Of a stretch of DNA of 61,146 nucleotides, positions 50,898-59,943 are shown in pieces. The translations under genes were made by a program, and so were the position numbers. This DNA is from Candidatus Cloacimonadota bacterium. Lineage in GTDB: Bacteria > Cloacimonadota > Cloacimonadia > Cloacimonadales > Cloacimonadaceae. The stretch spans positions 1-61,146 of the forward strand of contig JAEZUG010000079.1 in assembly GCA_023421135.1 (NCBI GenBank), read 5' to 3'. The stretch's first letter is position 1. Each line of letters begins with the position of its first letter. Under the pieces are notes generated by a model, which saw nothing but the letters and a program-made list of their open reading frames with translations, did no database searches and was not told the DNA's origin.

Positions 50898-53117
50898 ATG
50901 AACATCAGGAAGAGCACACTAATAAGTGTCAATATCGCTGCCTTTGTATTCCTAATTGTGCTGCTGGTAACCACAAATATCGTTATCGATAACTCCTTTG
51001 AACGCGTTGAAAAGAACGAGGTTTTGGCTGACTTGAGCAGGCTTCTTGAAGCAATGGACAGCGAACTGCAGGATCTGGTGGTCAGTACTACAGACTGGGC
51101 GATATGGGATGATACGTGGAACTTTGTGCAAAACCCCAATCCCGCATATATTGAGAGTAACTTTACTTCAAATACTTTCTCAAACTATGGTCTCAAACTG
51201 GTCGTGATTTATGATCTGGAGCGAAATATTGTATTCGCCAGGTATTATGATGAGGATACAGAAGAGCTGGTTTATCCGGATCAGGAGCTTACTACATTCA
51301 TTCAAAGCAAGCTCTCCAGGCATCTTGCCAATGGTTCTGTTGTGAAGAGCAAGGGGTATATTCCCTCTCCTTTGGGTGGGCTAGTTTTTGCAGCAGTTCC
51401 GATTGTGCGAAGCGATGGCAGCGGACCACATGCAGGCTATATGCTCATGGCAAAACCTGTGAACGGAACCGTTATCGCAGCTACTGAAGGGTTTTCCGGA
51501 CAGAAGATTACTGCTATGGAGCTTGATATGCTCAGTAATCCGGATCTTATTCTCCGCAATAAAATCGCAATGGTCAGAGCTGATGATCCAGTGCATATCA
51601 AGGGGAGAACCAGCGTTTCCGCCTATGGCATTCTCAAGGATGTGGATGGGAAAGATATGTTTCTGATCGAGCTCAATTCCCGTCTGAGGCTCACCAACAT
51701 TGCCCGGAACATGAGGAATATCATGATTCTCATCTTCATCGGGCTGACAATCTGCCAGAGCTTGGTGATCTATATTTACGTCTCCAGAAAGCTGATCCGT
51801 CCGCTGGTCTCGTTGCAAGACCAAGTTCAGGCCATCACCCAATCTCCGGACGATGAGAAGCTTGTGACACTCGTGGGGGATAACGAGATCTACCGGCTGG
51901 CAAAAGACATCAACAAAATGCTGGGGGCACTATCCAAGACCAAATCCGAGCTAATTGTTGCCAAGGATGCCGCCGAGGAAAGCTCTCGCATCAAAACTGC
52001 CTTCCTGGCTACGATGAATCACGAATTGAGAACTCCTTTGAACCATATCACCGGCTTCTCCCAGTTGATCAGTATGGCTACAGATATGAACGAAGCCATT
52101 AGTTATTCTGAACAGATTCAGAAGAGCAGCGCTATGATGCTGAAGCTCATCGAAGATATATTTGATCTGGCTTTAGCAGAGCAATCCAGCTTGAAGGCAG
52201 ATCTGCACGACGTCAAAGCCATGGATCACTTCTTTGATAACAAGACTCACTTGGAAGAGATTCTGGAGGCTTCCGGAAAGTCTGAATTCATCAAGCTGGT
52301 ATTCAATCCTGATCGTACAGCCTGGAACAAGAACATCCGGATAGACTCTGTGAAGGTAAATCAAATTCTCAGCAACCTCTTCCGTAATGCCGTGAAATTC
52401 ACCCCTGAGGGGATGATCGAGTTTGCTTTTGATATTCTGGAGAATGGTAAGATCCGTTACATGGTTCGTGACACCGGTATCGGCGTGCCTCAGGATAAAC
52501 AGACAATGATCTTTGATTTCTTCCGTCAGGCAGACGAGAGTAACACCAGATTCTACGGCGGAGTTGGTATCGGTCTGGCGTTTTCCAAGAAGGTCACCGA
52601 GGTCTTGGGCGGGAAGCTATCTCTGGAGTCTGTGGAAGGACAAGGTGCCACTTTCTATCTGGAACTTGATTGTGAGGTCTCATCTGCTGAAATGCCCCGG
52701 GCATCCAACCATGAAGATGCTCCGGAATTTCCTTTGTTACAAAGTAAGAAGATCATGATCTGCGATAATGACGAGATCTCCAAGAATATCATCGTGAAGC
52801 TACTGAACAAAACAGGTGCTGAGACTATCACAAGCGGAGTATGCCAGGATGTAAGCAAAAAGATACAGGAACTGAAAGGCATAGATTTGGTGATCATTGG
52901 CTCCAGCCATTCTGATGCTTTGAAGCCAGAACTGATCCAACAAATCAAAGACGAGCATCCCAATATCTCCATGATGTCCATCCAGAGTGCTCCCTCCGAG
53001 ACAGCTACTGCAGCTGAATCTGAATGCAAGTTTGATAGCTGCATCCTCCAACCAATCGATAAGGATAATTTCTACAAAGAGATAAGCAGACTCTTGCCCT
53101 CGGGTAACAAAGCTTAA
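50898..53117 (+). CDS. CHASE4-type hybrid histidine kinase with degenerate receiver
   Basis: A 739-aa membrane kinase. Helix one is at residues 9-31; a periplasmic CHASE4-like domain follows with VVSTTDWAIWDDTWNFVQNP near residue 54; helix two is at about 274-297; HAMP at about 298-350. The HisKA box NHELRTPLNH has the phospho-accepting His at residue 375, and HATPase motifs (FRNAVKF, DTGIGVP, GVGIGLAFS) are intact. The C-terminal domain (about 618-735) has receiver layout, but the phospho-acceptor position is Gly668 (DLVIIG), the acidic pair is CDND (622-625), and the conserved Lys is Gln718 (LQPID). It should therefore be unable to take phosphate in the normal way. GAGGAGT precedes the ATG. 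The TonB receptor gene starts 53 bp downstream. Confidence 0.88.
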   Translation: MNIRKSTLISVNIAAFVFLIVLLVTTNIVIDNSFERVEKNEVLADLSRLLEAMDSELQDLVVSTTDWAIWDDTWNFVQNPNPAYIESNFTSNTFSNYGLKLVVIYDLERNIVFARYYDEDTEELVYPDQELTTFIQSKLSRHLANGSVVKSKGYIPSPLGGLVFAAVPIVRSDGSGPHAGYMLMAKPVNGTVIAATEGFSGQKITAMELDMLSNPDLILRNKIAMVRADDPVHIKGRTSVSAYGILKDVDGKDMFLIELNSRLRLTNIARNMRNIMILIFIGLTICQSLVIYIYVSRKLIRPLVSLQDQVQAITQSPDDEKLVTLVGDNEIYRLAKDINKMLGALSKTKSELIVAKDAAEESSRIKTAFLATMNHELRTPLNHITGFSQLISMATDMNEAISYSEQIQKSSAMMLKLIEDIFDLALAEQSSLKADLHDVKAMDHFFDNKTHLEEILEASGKSEFIKLVFNPDRTAWNKNIRIDSVKVNQILSNLFRNAVKFTPEGMIEFAFDILENGKIRYMVRDTGIGVPQDKQTMIFDFFRQADESNTRFYGGVGIGLAFSKKVTEVLGGKLSLESVEGQGATFYLELDCEVSSAEMPRASNHEDAPEFPLLQSKKIMICDNDEISKNIIVKLLNKTGAETITSGVCQDVSKKIQELKGIDLVIIGSSHSDALKPELIQQIKDEHPNISMMSIQSAPSETATAAESECKFDSCILQPIDKDNFYKEISRLLPSGNKA

Positions 53118-53170
53118 ACACCATCCATTCAAATATCTTTTGAGCATAAGAACTTATGCGAAGGGACTAT

Positions 53171-55504
53171 ATGCAAGCATTTAAGACACTTGTCGTACTG
53201 TGTGTGTTACTGATTTGGGGGCAGTTGCTCTGCTCCGCAACTATCAGTGGATTCATTACCAGAGCTGGTAGCAACGAACCTCTCCAATATGTGAATGTGC
53301 GTATTGCTGAGTTACGGATTGGTGCACAAAGTAACCGTCAAGGCTACTTCGTAATTACTATCAACAGCCCCGGGACTTACACTCTGGAAGCCACTCTTGT
53401 GTCTTATGCAAAGCAGAGCCATCGCTTCACAGTAAGTGCCCTGGGTGAAAACCTGAATCATAACTTCGTGATGGAAAAGAGTGGCGTTGAGCTTGCCGCC
53501 ATCAGGGTTCAGGGAACCAATGAAGAAGATAACATGAGCTTTAGCATCCCCGTTGGAACTATCAGGCGCTCCACAGAAGAGATTCAAAACGTTGTCTCAG
53601 TGGCCGAAGCAGACGTCTTCAGAGCTCTCCTGGCACTGCCGGGTGTTGCTCCCATCTCAGACTTTTCGGCTGGTTTATATGTGAGAGGAGGCAGCCCTGA
53701 TCAGAACCTGATACTCCTGGATGATATTGACGTCTATAATCCCAATCACTTCGGTGGAATCTTCAGCACTTTCAACACCGATGCCATTGATAGTGCAGAG
53801 CTTTTAAAGGGAGGCTATCCTGCCACTTACGGAGGCAGACTGTCCTCTGTGCTGGATGTCACAAACAGACAGGGCAACCGAGTCAGTGCTCACGGAGTGG
53901 CACGTCTGAGCCTGATCTCTTCCAGCCTGACCCTTGAAGGTCCCTGGAATGTGGCACGACAATCCGGAAGCTATATGGCTTCTGTCCGCAGAACCTACGT
54001 GGAGCTACTCCAGCAGATTGTGGACGACATCCCGGATTACTACTTCTACGATGGCAATATCAAGGCAAACTGGGACATCAATGCTTCCAACAAGTTCACG
54101 CTCAGCACCTATTTTGGAAAAGACAAACTGGAGTTTGACTTTGGCGATAAGATCAAAGCAGATTGGGGAAACAACACTTTCTCCTCTCAATGGCAGCACC
54201 TATTCAGTCCCACTCTATACTCCAGATTTATCTTTGCCGGAAGCAGATTTGCCAGTAAACTGGAACAGGTGAGCCCCGAGGGTGAACTGATCTTCCAAAG
54301 AGAAAACGGCATTGATGATCTCAGCACCAAGGGAATTCTGAGCTGGATGCCCAACAACGAACATCAGATAGATGCAGGTTTTGATATTAAGTACAACACC
54401 ACGAATCTTGCTTTTCAAACTTCATATGATTATGATCCCAATACACTTCCGGACGTGGAGATCTCGTCTCTGATGAGCTCTGCCTACATCAGCGATAGCT
54501 GGAATCCAGACGCCATCTGGACGATTCAACCCGGTCTCCGGCTCACATGGTACAGAAGCCTGGAACAAAACCTTCCCAGCCTGCCCGATGCTTCCTACAT
54601 CAATCTGGATCCGCGGATATCCATTCGCCGGAAGCTGGACTTGAGCGAAAGCATCTATGCCAGCTACGGCCTTTATCATCAGTATCTTACTCTGATGTCT
54701 ATGGGAGCCAGCTCTCCTTTTGACCTTTGGTTTCCCCTGGATGGGAGCCTCAAACCCGGAAGAAGTAACCACTTTATCCTGGGCTACACCCGAGAGTTCC
54801 CCTCCGGAATCGGCATAGACTTGGAAGCATATTACAAGACCTATGGAAACATCCTGGAATACAACAGCGATACAGACACAAACTGGAACAACGATTCAGG
54901 TGTTCTGGCCGATACTTTCCACGTTGGAAAGGGATACACCTGGGGTGCAGATATCCTATTGAGAAACGACTTCAGCGGTCTTCAGGGCTTCGTGGGCTAC
55001 ACCTTATCCAGAACCAGACGCAAGATGGAAGGCCTCAATACTGATCCCGAATCCGGAGAAAGCCAATACTTCTATCCTCAGTATGACAGGACTCATTCCA
55101 TAAACATCACCCAGACTTACAACCTCACCGAAAACCTTGGTTTCACCGTCTTGGGCGGAGATTTTAAAGTGGGTCTGAACTTCAACTACTTCACCGGACA
55201 GCCTACTGCTGTTCCTGAGCACATGTATTTTGACGGCAATGAGTTCCAATTGATCTACAGCTATCAGGACAGAGTTCGTCTGCCGGATTATCTGCGGCTG
55301 GATCTCAGCACCAAGCTGGAGTTTATCAAGTCCTGGGGATCGATTGAGCCCTATCTGGAAGTGATAAACATCACCGGCAGAGATAACGTTGGTGGACGCA
55401 GTTACTACATTTCTTTGGATGATTCGGGCTCGCCGGAGCTGATATCCAGGGATTCTGCCCAGTTCCCATTCTTACCCTTCCTGGGCGTGAACGTTAAATG
55501 GTAG
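53171..55504 (+). CDS. TonB-dependent outer-membrane receptor
   Basis: Active importer of a large or scarce nutrient. The 777-aa protein has a signal peptide (MQAFKTLVVLCVLLIWGQLLCSA), an N-terminal CarboxypepD_reg-like domain (ISGFITRAGSNEPLQYVNVRI to about residue 100), a plug domain (about 115-225: YVRGGSPDQNLILLDDIDVYNPNHFGG), and a 22-strand-type barrel ending LGVNVKW. ATG 53171 follows AAGGGA; the upstream ATG 53156 has no ribosome site. No SusD gene is adjacent; instead a DUF4249-type lipoprotein follows 8 bp after. The substrate is unknown. Energy could come from the ExbB/ExbD/TonB-like set at 12467-14225. Confidence 0.93.
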   Translation: MQAFKTLVVLCVLLIWGQLLCSATISGFITRAGSNEPLQYVNVRIAELRIGAQSNRQGYFVITINSPGTYTLEATLVSYAKQSHRFTVSALGENLNHNFVMEKSGVELAAIRVQGTNEEDNMSFSIPVGTIRRSTEEIQNVVSVAEADVFRALLALPGVAPISDFSAGLYVRGGSPDQNLILLDDIDVYNPNHFGGIFSTFNTDAIDSAELLKGGYPATYGGRLSSVLDVTNRQGNRVSAHGVARLSLISSSLTLEGPWNVARQSGSYMASVRRTYVELLQQIVDDIPDYYFYDGNIKANWDINASNKFTLSTYFGKDKLEFDFGDKIKADWGNNTFSSQWQHLFSPTLYSRFIFAGSRFASKLEQVSPEGELIFQRENGIDDLSTKGILSWMPNNEHQIDAGFDIKYNTTNLAFQTSYDYDPNTLPDVEISSLMSSAYISDSWNPDAIWTIQPGLRLTWYRSLEQNLPSLPDASYINLDPRISIRRKLDLSESIYASYGLYHQYLTLMSMGASSPFDLWFPLDGSLKPGRSNHFILGYTREFPSGIGIDLEAYYKTYGNILEYNSDTDTNWNNDSGVLADTFHVGKGYTWGADILLRNDFSGLQGFVGYTLSRTRRKMEGLNTDPESGESQYFYPQYDRTHSINITQTYNLTENLGFTVLGGDFKVGLNFNYFTGQPTAVPEHMYFDGNEFQLIYSYQDRVRLPDYLRLDLSTKLEFIKSWGSIEPYLEVINITGRDNVGGRSYYISLDDSGSPELISRDSAQFPFLPFLGVNVKW

Positions 55505-55512
55505 GAGGAAAA

Positions 55513-56469
55513 ATGAAAAAGCTTTTGATACTACTATGTCTTGCTCTCACAGTGTTCCTCAGCTCTTGTGACAAAGGTGTCTCCGGTCCCAGATTTGGGG
55601 ACGATACCTATAGCCTCACAGCACTTTTGATCTCAGGAAAACCAATCGATGCCGAAAATCCGATCTATATCTCCAAAAGCAGTACCATAACGGATTTTGA
55701 CTTCACTCAGATCTTTGTTCCCAATGCTGCCATCAATGTGATGGAGCTGGAGGGAGATGAGGTTGTCGCCACTCTTGCCCTGGAGCCCATCCTGGATTTT
55801 AGTGAAGATATTCCCAAGGTAAAATACATAGATAGCAGCGGATATATTGTGAAGCCAAACACCCGCTATCGCCTGGAAGCAGAGATTCCCGGCTACAACA
55901 AGCTTATCTGGGCGGAGACGCTGGTTCCCGGTGAAGTTAGCCTGGTTCCGGATTTTCTAAACCAGAATATCGAGGGAGAAGGATACTCATTTAATCCCGC
56001 TCAGATGGATTCTATCCCCTTCGATAGGATGGACATTCGATATCCGATTGCCCTCGAAACAGGTGCTTATACCGGCAAGATCAATATGTTTGTGGAAATA
56101 TACTGCCTGGAAGAATTCTCCACAGATCTGGAATGGACAATTCCCGTCTTTGGCATCACGAATGCCGATTCCAGCCTTGCCTGGATCTACAACAGCAGCG
56201 GAGACTCCATGCGCCGGATCACCTTTGTCGCTCAATACATAGCAAGGTACTTCGAGGCTGCAGGCGGGAATTTTGCGGTATTGAACAGCTTCCGCCAAGC
56301 CGTGGCTTTCTTTGGCAGATACCGCTTCACAATCTATAGCGTGGACGACAACTTCTTCCGATATCGTTATACTTCCGAAGGCTATCTGAATGGTGGAGTC
56401 CACAATGCTCTGGGCTTCTTTGGCTCAGCCTCAGGAGGCAGACTTTATACCAAGGTCGTCAAAAGCTAG
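55513..56469 (+). CDS. DUF4249-type lipoprotein, partner of the TonB receptor
   Basis: A 318-aa lipoprotein: signal peptide MKKLLILLCLALTVFLSSCDK with the lipobox LSSC, so acylated at Cys16. The mature part has the DUF4249 pattern: a first strand SLTALLISGKPI, NAAINVMELEGDEVVATL, and YIVKPNTRYRLEAEIPGYNKLIWAETLVP. DUF4249 lipoproteins are regularly encoded beside TonB receptors in Bacteroidota, likely as surface binding partners. ATG 55513 has AGGAGG upstream; an earlier ATG at 55498 overlaps the receptor stop and lacks a site. It ends the receptor operon; element A6 follows. Confidence 0.82.
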   Translation: MKKLLILLCLALTVFLSSCDKGVSGPRFGDDTYSLTALLISGKPIDAENPIYISKSSTITDFDFTQIFVPNAAINVMELEGDEVVATLALEPILDFSEDIPKVKYIDSSGYIVKPNTRYRLEAEIPGYNKLIWAETLVPGEVSLVPDFLNQNIEGEGYSFNPAQMDSIPFDRMDIRYPIALETGAYTGKINMFVEIYCLEEFSTDLEWTIPVFGITNADSSLAWIYNSSGDSMRRITFVAQYIARYFEAAGGNFAVLNSFRQAVAFFGRYRFTIYSVDDNFFRYRYTSEGYLNGGVHNALGFFGSASGGRLYTKVVKS

Positions 56470-56500
56470 AGCCAGAGCTTCCGTCTTCTGTCCCAAATAC

Positions 56501-56581
56501 TGCACGCCTTGGAAACGCATAGCATACCCATGTGACACGCATGATTTTACATGGGTGTCACATGGGTGTCTCATGGGTGTC
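56501..56581 (+). repeat. Family A 11-bp-unit inverted element, copy A6
   Basis: Left units start at 56501 (degenerate), 56512, 56523 and 56534, the spacer TTTT is 56545-56548, and right units start at 56549, 56560 and 56571. Three right units are clear, then the sequence changes to GTATCAGTTAGGAGTTAG, a GTTAG-type short repeat. Units 2-5 are near-identical to those of A1. It lies between the lipoprotein and glycosyltransferase genes. Confidence 0.88.
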
Positions 56582-56794
56582 GTATCAGTTAGGAGTTAGA
56601 ACTTAGGAGTTAGAAGCCAGGGGAAGGTGGATGTGGATCTTTTGTGGAAATAATTCCCTTGCTATTTAGTTTCAGAGCAAGGAATGAGCTTGACAGTATA
56701 GTCATTTTAAAAAGCTATATCCCATATACAGATATGAAACTGTTTGTACTGCTGGAAACCAATTCTAACAGAGGATGAAGAGGAAAGATTGACA

Positions 56795-57757
56795 ATGTTT
56801 GAAAGTGACCCAAAAGCGACGGTCGTTACCGCCTGTGATAGTAAGTTTGTCTGGGGAGCAATCCTATTGGGCCTGTCCCTGCGATACCACAAGATGAATT
56901 GTTACTTTCACGTTTTAGGCTATGATCTGAGTCAGGACGAGATCAACTTCCTCGAATCAATTCCCGAGACCAAAGTCTATTCTACCCACAAGCCCAATAC
57001 CCGAAGTGTATGCACTCAAAAACCCATAGCTTTGGCGCTGGCGGAAACCGAGATCATCGTGTGGATGGATTCGGACTGTCTGGCGACAGGTAATCTGGAC
57101 AAGTTTTTCCATTGTTGTGAGGATAGTATTCAGATACGTTGGCGGGGTGAAGCAGAAAACGCCACAGTGTATCGGAATTTCTATCACAAAAATGACCGCT
57201 GGGGAGCCATTCCCAAGGCTGTATTGGATACCTGGAAACAGGATGTGGGGGATCTGGATACTCCACAGATTCAGACTGTCTGTCAGACAAATTGCTTCGT
57301 TATCAGAAGACAGCATCTGGATTTTATTGAGCAATGGCACCGGCAAATGGATAAGGTTATTCCGATCGACACTGTGGGTGTCTATGCCAAGCATTCACCA
57401 GCCTATTCCATGACGGATGAATCTGTGTTGAATTCGCTTTTTGCCTTTTCCTCCCATGCACCCAAGACCTGCCAATATCAGATGGATACGGATCCGGAGG
57501 CCTATTGCCTTCACTTTGGTCTGAGCCCCAAACCCTGGGAACATTGGTCTCGCCAATCTCTGAAGCATTACAAATTGATCATGAATCTCTTGATTTGGGC
57601 CAAGGCTCAAGGCATGAAAGTCCCCGTTTATCCCAAATCATTCCGAGCAAGCAATTATGTTCAGGAGAAGTTCCGGGCAAGCCTGGAGCATTGGTTCAAA
57701 AAAAGCCGGTATCATATCTCCAGTAGCCTGCACAAGCTCAGAAAGGCGGTTTCATGA
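56795..57757 (+). CDS. GT-A type glycosyltransferase-like protein
   Basis: A 320-aa cytoplasmic protein with the layout of GT-A glycosyltransferases. The nucleotide-binding opening is ATVVTACDSKFVWGAILLGLSLRY (residues 9-32), a segment ALAETEIIVWMDSDCLATGNL carries the metal-binding DSD (near residue 91), and FVIRRQHLDFIEQWHRQM and DESVLNSLF are typical of hexosyltransferase-like families. The sugar and acceptor are unknown; envelope glycan or lipid glycosylation is likely. I start at ATG 56795; an upstream in-frame TTG at 56744 is less plausible. No other glycan gene is adjacent. Confidence 0.72.
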   Translation: MFESDPKATVVTACDSKFVWGAILLGLSLRYHKMNCYFHVLGYDLSQDEINFLESIPETKVYSTHKPNTRSVCTQKPIALALAETEIIVWMDSDCLATGNLDKFFHCCEDSIQIRWRGEAENATVYRNFYHKNDRWGAIPKAVLDTWKQDVGDLDTPQIQTVCQTNCFVIRRQHLDFIEQWHRQMDKVIPIDTVGVYAKHSPAYSMTDESVLNSLFAFSSHAPKTCQYQMDTDPEAYCLHFGLSPKPWEHWSRQSLKHYKLIMNLLIWAKAQGMKVPVYPKSFRASNYVQEKFRASLEHWFKKSRYHISSSLHKLRKAVS

Positions 57758-57884
57758 CTGCTCCTTACTCAAGCGGAACCACTTATTCTCTATGTCACTG
57801 GATAAACGAAATTTGCCATTGCGCGATACTTAACATTGATTACACTGTAGCATGAACTAAGATTAATAATAAAGAGGTATGAAT

Positions 57885-59861
57885 ATGAAGACTTACATCA
57901 AATTGCTATTCTTACTGGTTATTCTGGGCATGGGGCTTACTGCTTGCGATACGCAGGAAGCAGAACCTTTTGTTCCCATGCGGGATTTGGTGGTTGCCGA
58001 TGGATTCAATTGGCAAGCCTCCAGAGACGTGAATATTGACCTGGAAGTATATACCAACAATGGTGTTCCGATGGAGAACATCTATTTCGAGATTCACAAT
58101 GCCAATCCCAACGGAGCCAGCGAGATAGTGGCAAAAGGCGCCACGGGAACCAGTGGAAAGTTTGAGACAGTTATAAACGTCCCAGGCTCTGTCAAAAAGC
58201 TGTGGGCAGTTGGTTGGATGAGCACAATTGAGCTCCCGATCGTAAATAATGCTGTGAATTATGTGTATGGCGGCTGGAGCCATCAACAACTGGGCGGAGA
58301 GGGTTTCAATCCCCCCGATTCCAGGCACTGGTCTTACCTTCCGGGGATGAACTTCAATAACAATGGAGTGCCTTCACCCATGACGACGGTGCCCCTCAGC
58401 ACGGCTTTCCTAAACAAGATCAATGCCAGCTTACCCGAGAGAAAATCTGTGCCTCAGTATCATCCTTCCTATCTGGATCAGGATAATCAAAGCAACCTCA
58501 AGATTGATGAACTGGCAGAAGTCTGGGTGACCTTTGTGCATGAAGGTGCAGATTACAAGAATGCTCTGGGCTTCTATACTTATCCGACCGGTACGACGCC
58601 TCAGACTCCTGATCAACTGGGCTCCAAGACCATACTGCTACCCAATGCTTCACTCTCGGGCAGTGGAGGTGGGTTGCAACCGGGTAATACCTTGTATCTT
58701 GGCGTATTCCAGCCAAATACAACCATCGGCTGGCTGCTGGCTGCCAATGGCTTCATCTCAGGATCAAACGTGAGAACCAATGTTCCAATGTATTATTCTG
58801 ATGTTCATCTTAATCCCGAGACTGCTCAGAACAAGAAACAGCATAGCGTTCTGGTTTATGATGAAGCATCACAGAGATTGGTGATTGGTTTTGAGGATCT
58901 TCCCAGACAGAATGGCAGCGATGACGACTTCAACGATCTTATCTTCTTCGTAACTATCAATCCTATTACTGCTGTGGATCTGGAAAATATTCCGCCCATC
59001 GATCTTCCCGGAGATAGAGACCGTGATGGCATCAGTGATTTGTTCGATGAGTATCCGGATGATCCGGAACTGGCGTTTAACAACTACACCTATGGTCCCG
59101 ATTCCTGGGGAACCCTGGCTTTTGAAGATCTCTGGCCCAACGTTGGGGACTACGATTTCAATGATATCGTGGTGGATTACAAGTATAATCAGATCACTCA
59201 AGCCGGTAACCTGGTGAAGAAAGTAGAGATGTTCTACAAGTTCAGAGCCACCGGAGCACGCAACGCCAATGGTTTTGCGGTTCAGCTACCTTTCCCATCC
59301 TCGAATTTGGCAAATGTCCAGCCGATTATTCCCGCTTTGTTTGAGCATGAAACGGATGGACCGAAAGCCGTGTTCAGGTTCTTTAACAGTGCTTTTGATC
59401 TGATTCCGCAGCCTACCGGGTTCATCAATACCAATCCGGATCAACCCTATTATCAACCGGTTGATTTTGGCGTGAGCTTCTATCTGCAGAATCCCGTGGC
59501 CATATCCAATATCACTCCGACTCCGCCCTATAATCCCTTTATCTTTGTAGGTGGAGTGCGCAGTCATGAAGTACATCTGCCGGGTTATGCCCCAACTTCT
59601 AAGATGGATTTGAATCTCTATGGAACCGGAGATGACACCAGCGTGCCAAACCAGGGAAGATGGTATAAGACAGTAAACAACCTTCCATTTGCCGTGAATA
59701 TCCCTGTCAGTTTCAACTATCCTACAGAGCATAGCCAACTGACCAGAGCCTATCTGAAGTTTAAGGATTGGGCTCAGAGCAATGGCAGCATTTATCCTGA
59801 TTGGTATAAGAGTATGCCGGGATACACTGATCCTTCCTACATCTATATGCCTCCAAGATAA
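57885..59861 (+). CDS. LruC-type lipoprotein with DUF4114/DUF4842-like domains
   Basis: A 658-aa lipoprotein: signal peptide MKTYIKLLFLLVILGMGLTACDT with lipobox LTAC. The mature protein has a carboxypeptidase-regulatory-like start (LEVYTNNGVPMENIYFEIH), a DUF4114-like block with FEDLPRQNGSDDDFNDLIFFV (near residue 345), an acidic DRDRDGISDLFDEYPDDP segment of the calcium-binding thrombospondin-3 type, and a LruC/DUF4842-like block SWGTLAFEDLWPNVGDYDFNDIVVDY. Such proteins are surface lipoproteins of unknown role in FCB bacteria; Asp-rich motifs point to calcium. AGAGG is seven bases before ATG 57885. A bidirectional terminator follows. Confidence 0.85.
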   Translation: MKTYIKLLFLLVILGMGLTACDTQEAEPFVPMRDLVVADGFNWQASRDVNIDLEVYTNNGVPMENIYFEIHNANPNGASEIVAKGATGTSGKFETVINVPGSVKKLWAVGWMSTIELPIVNNAVNYVYGGWSHQQLGGEGFNPPDSRHWSYLPGMNFNNNGVPSPMTTVPLSTAFLNKINASLPERKSVPQYHPSYLDQDNQSNLKIDELAEVWVTFVHEGADYKNALGFYTYPTGTTPQTPDQLGSKTILLPNASLSGSGGGLQPGNTLYLGVFQPNTTIGWLLAANGFISGSNVRTNVPMYYSDVHLNPETAQNKKQHSVLVYDEASQRLVIGFEDLPRQNGSDDDFNDLIFFVTINPITAVDLENIPPIDLPGDRDRDGISDLFDEYPDDPELAFNNYTYGPDSWGTLAFEDLWPNVGDYDFNDIVVDYKYNQITQAGNLVKKVEMFYKFRATGARNANGFAVQLPFPSSNLANVQPIIPALFEHETDGPKAVFRFFNSAFDLIPQPTGFINTNPDQPYYQPVDFGVSFYLQNPVAISNITPTPPYNPFIFVGGVRSHEVHLPGYAPTSKMDLNLYGTGDDTSVPNQGRWYKTVNNLPFAVNIPVSFNYPTEHSQLTRAYLKFKDWAQSNGSIYPDWYKSMPGYTDPSYIYMPPR

Positions 59862-59880
59862 TTCGAGAATACTATATAGC

Positions 59881-59919
59881 AAAAAAGCACAGCCTGTTAT
59901 GGGCTGTGCTTTTGGTTTT
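59881..59919. terminator. Bidirectional terminator between the LruC and RNase genes
   Basis: A perfect 9-bp stem AGCACAGCC/GGCTGTGCT with a 7-nt loop is flanked by AAAAAA on the left and TTTTGGTTTTT on the right, so it can stop transcripts from both converging genes. Confidence 0.92.
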
Positions 59920-59943
59920 TATCTGAAATAGAGACGAGCGGGC

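Noticed and set aside
56390..56599. 69-codon frame crossing the lipoprotein end and element A6
   Set aside because: Its C-terminal part is translated family A repeat; out of frame with the real lipoprotein gene.
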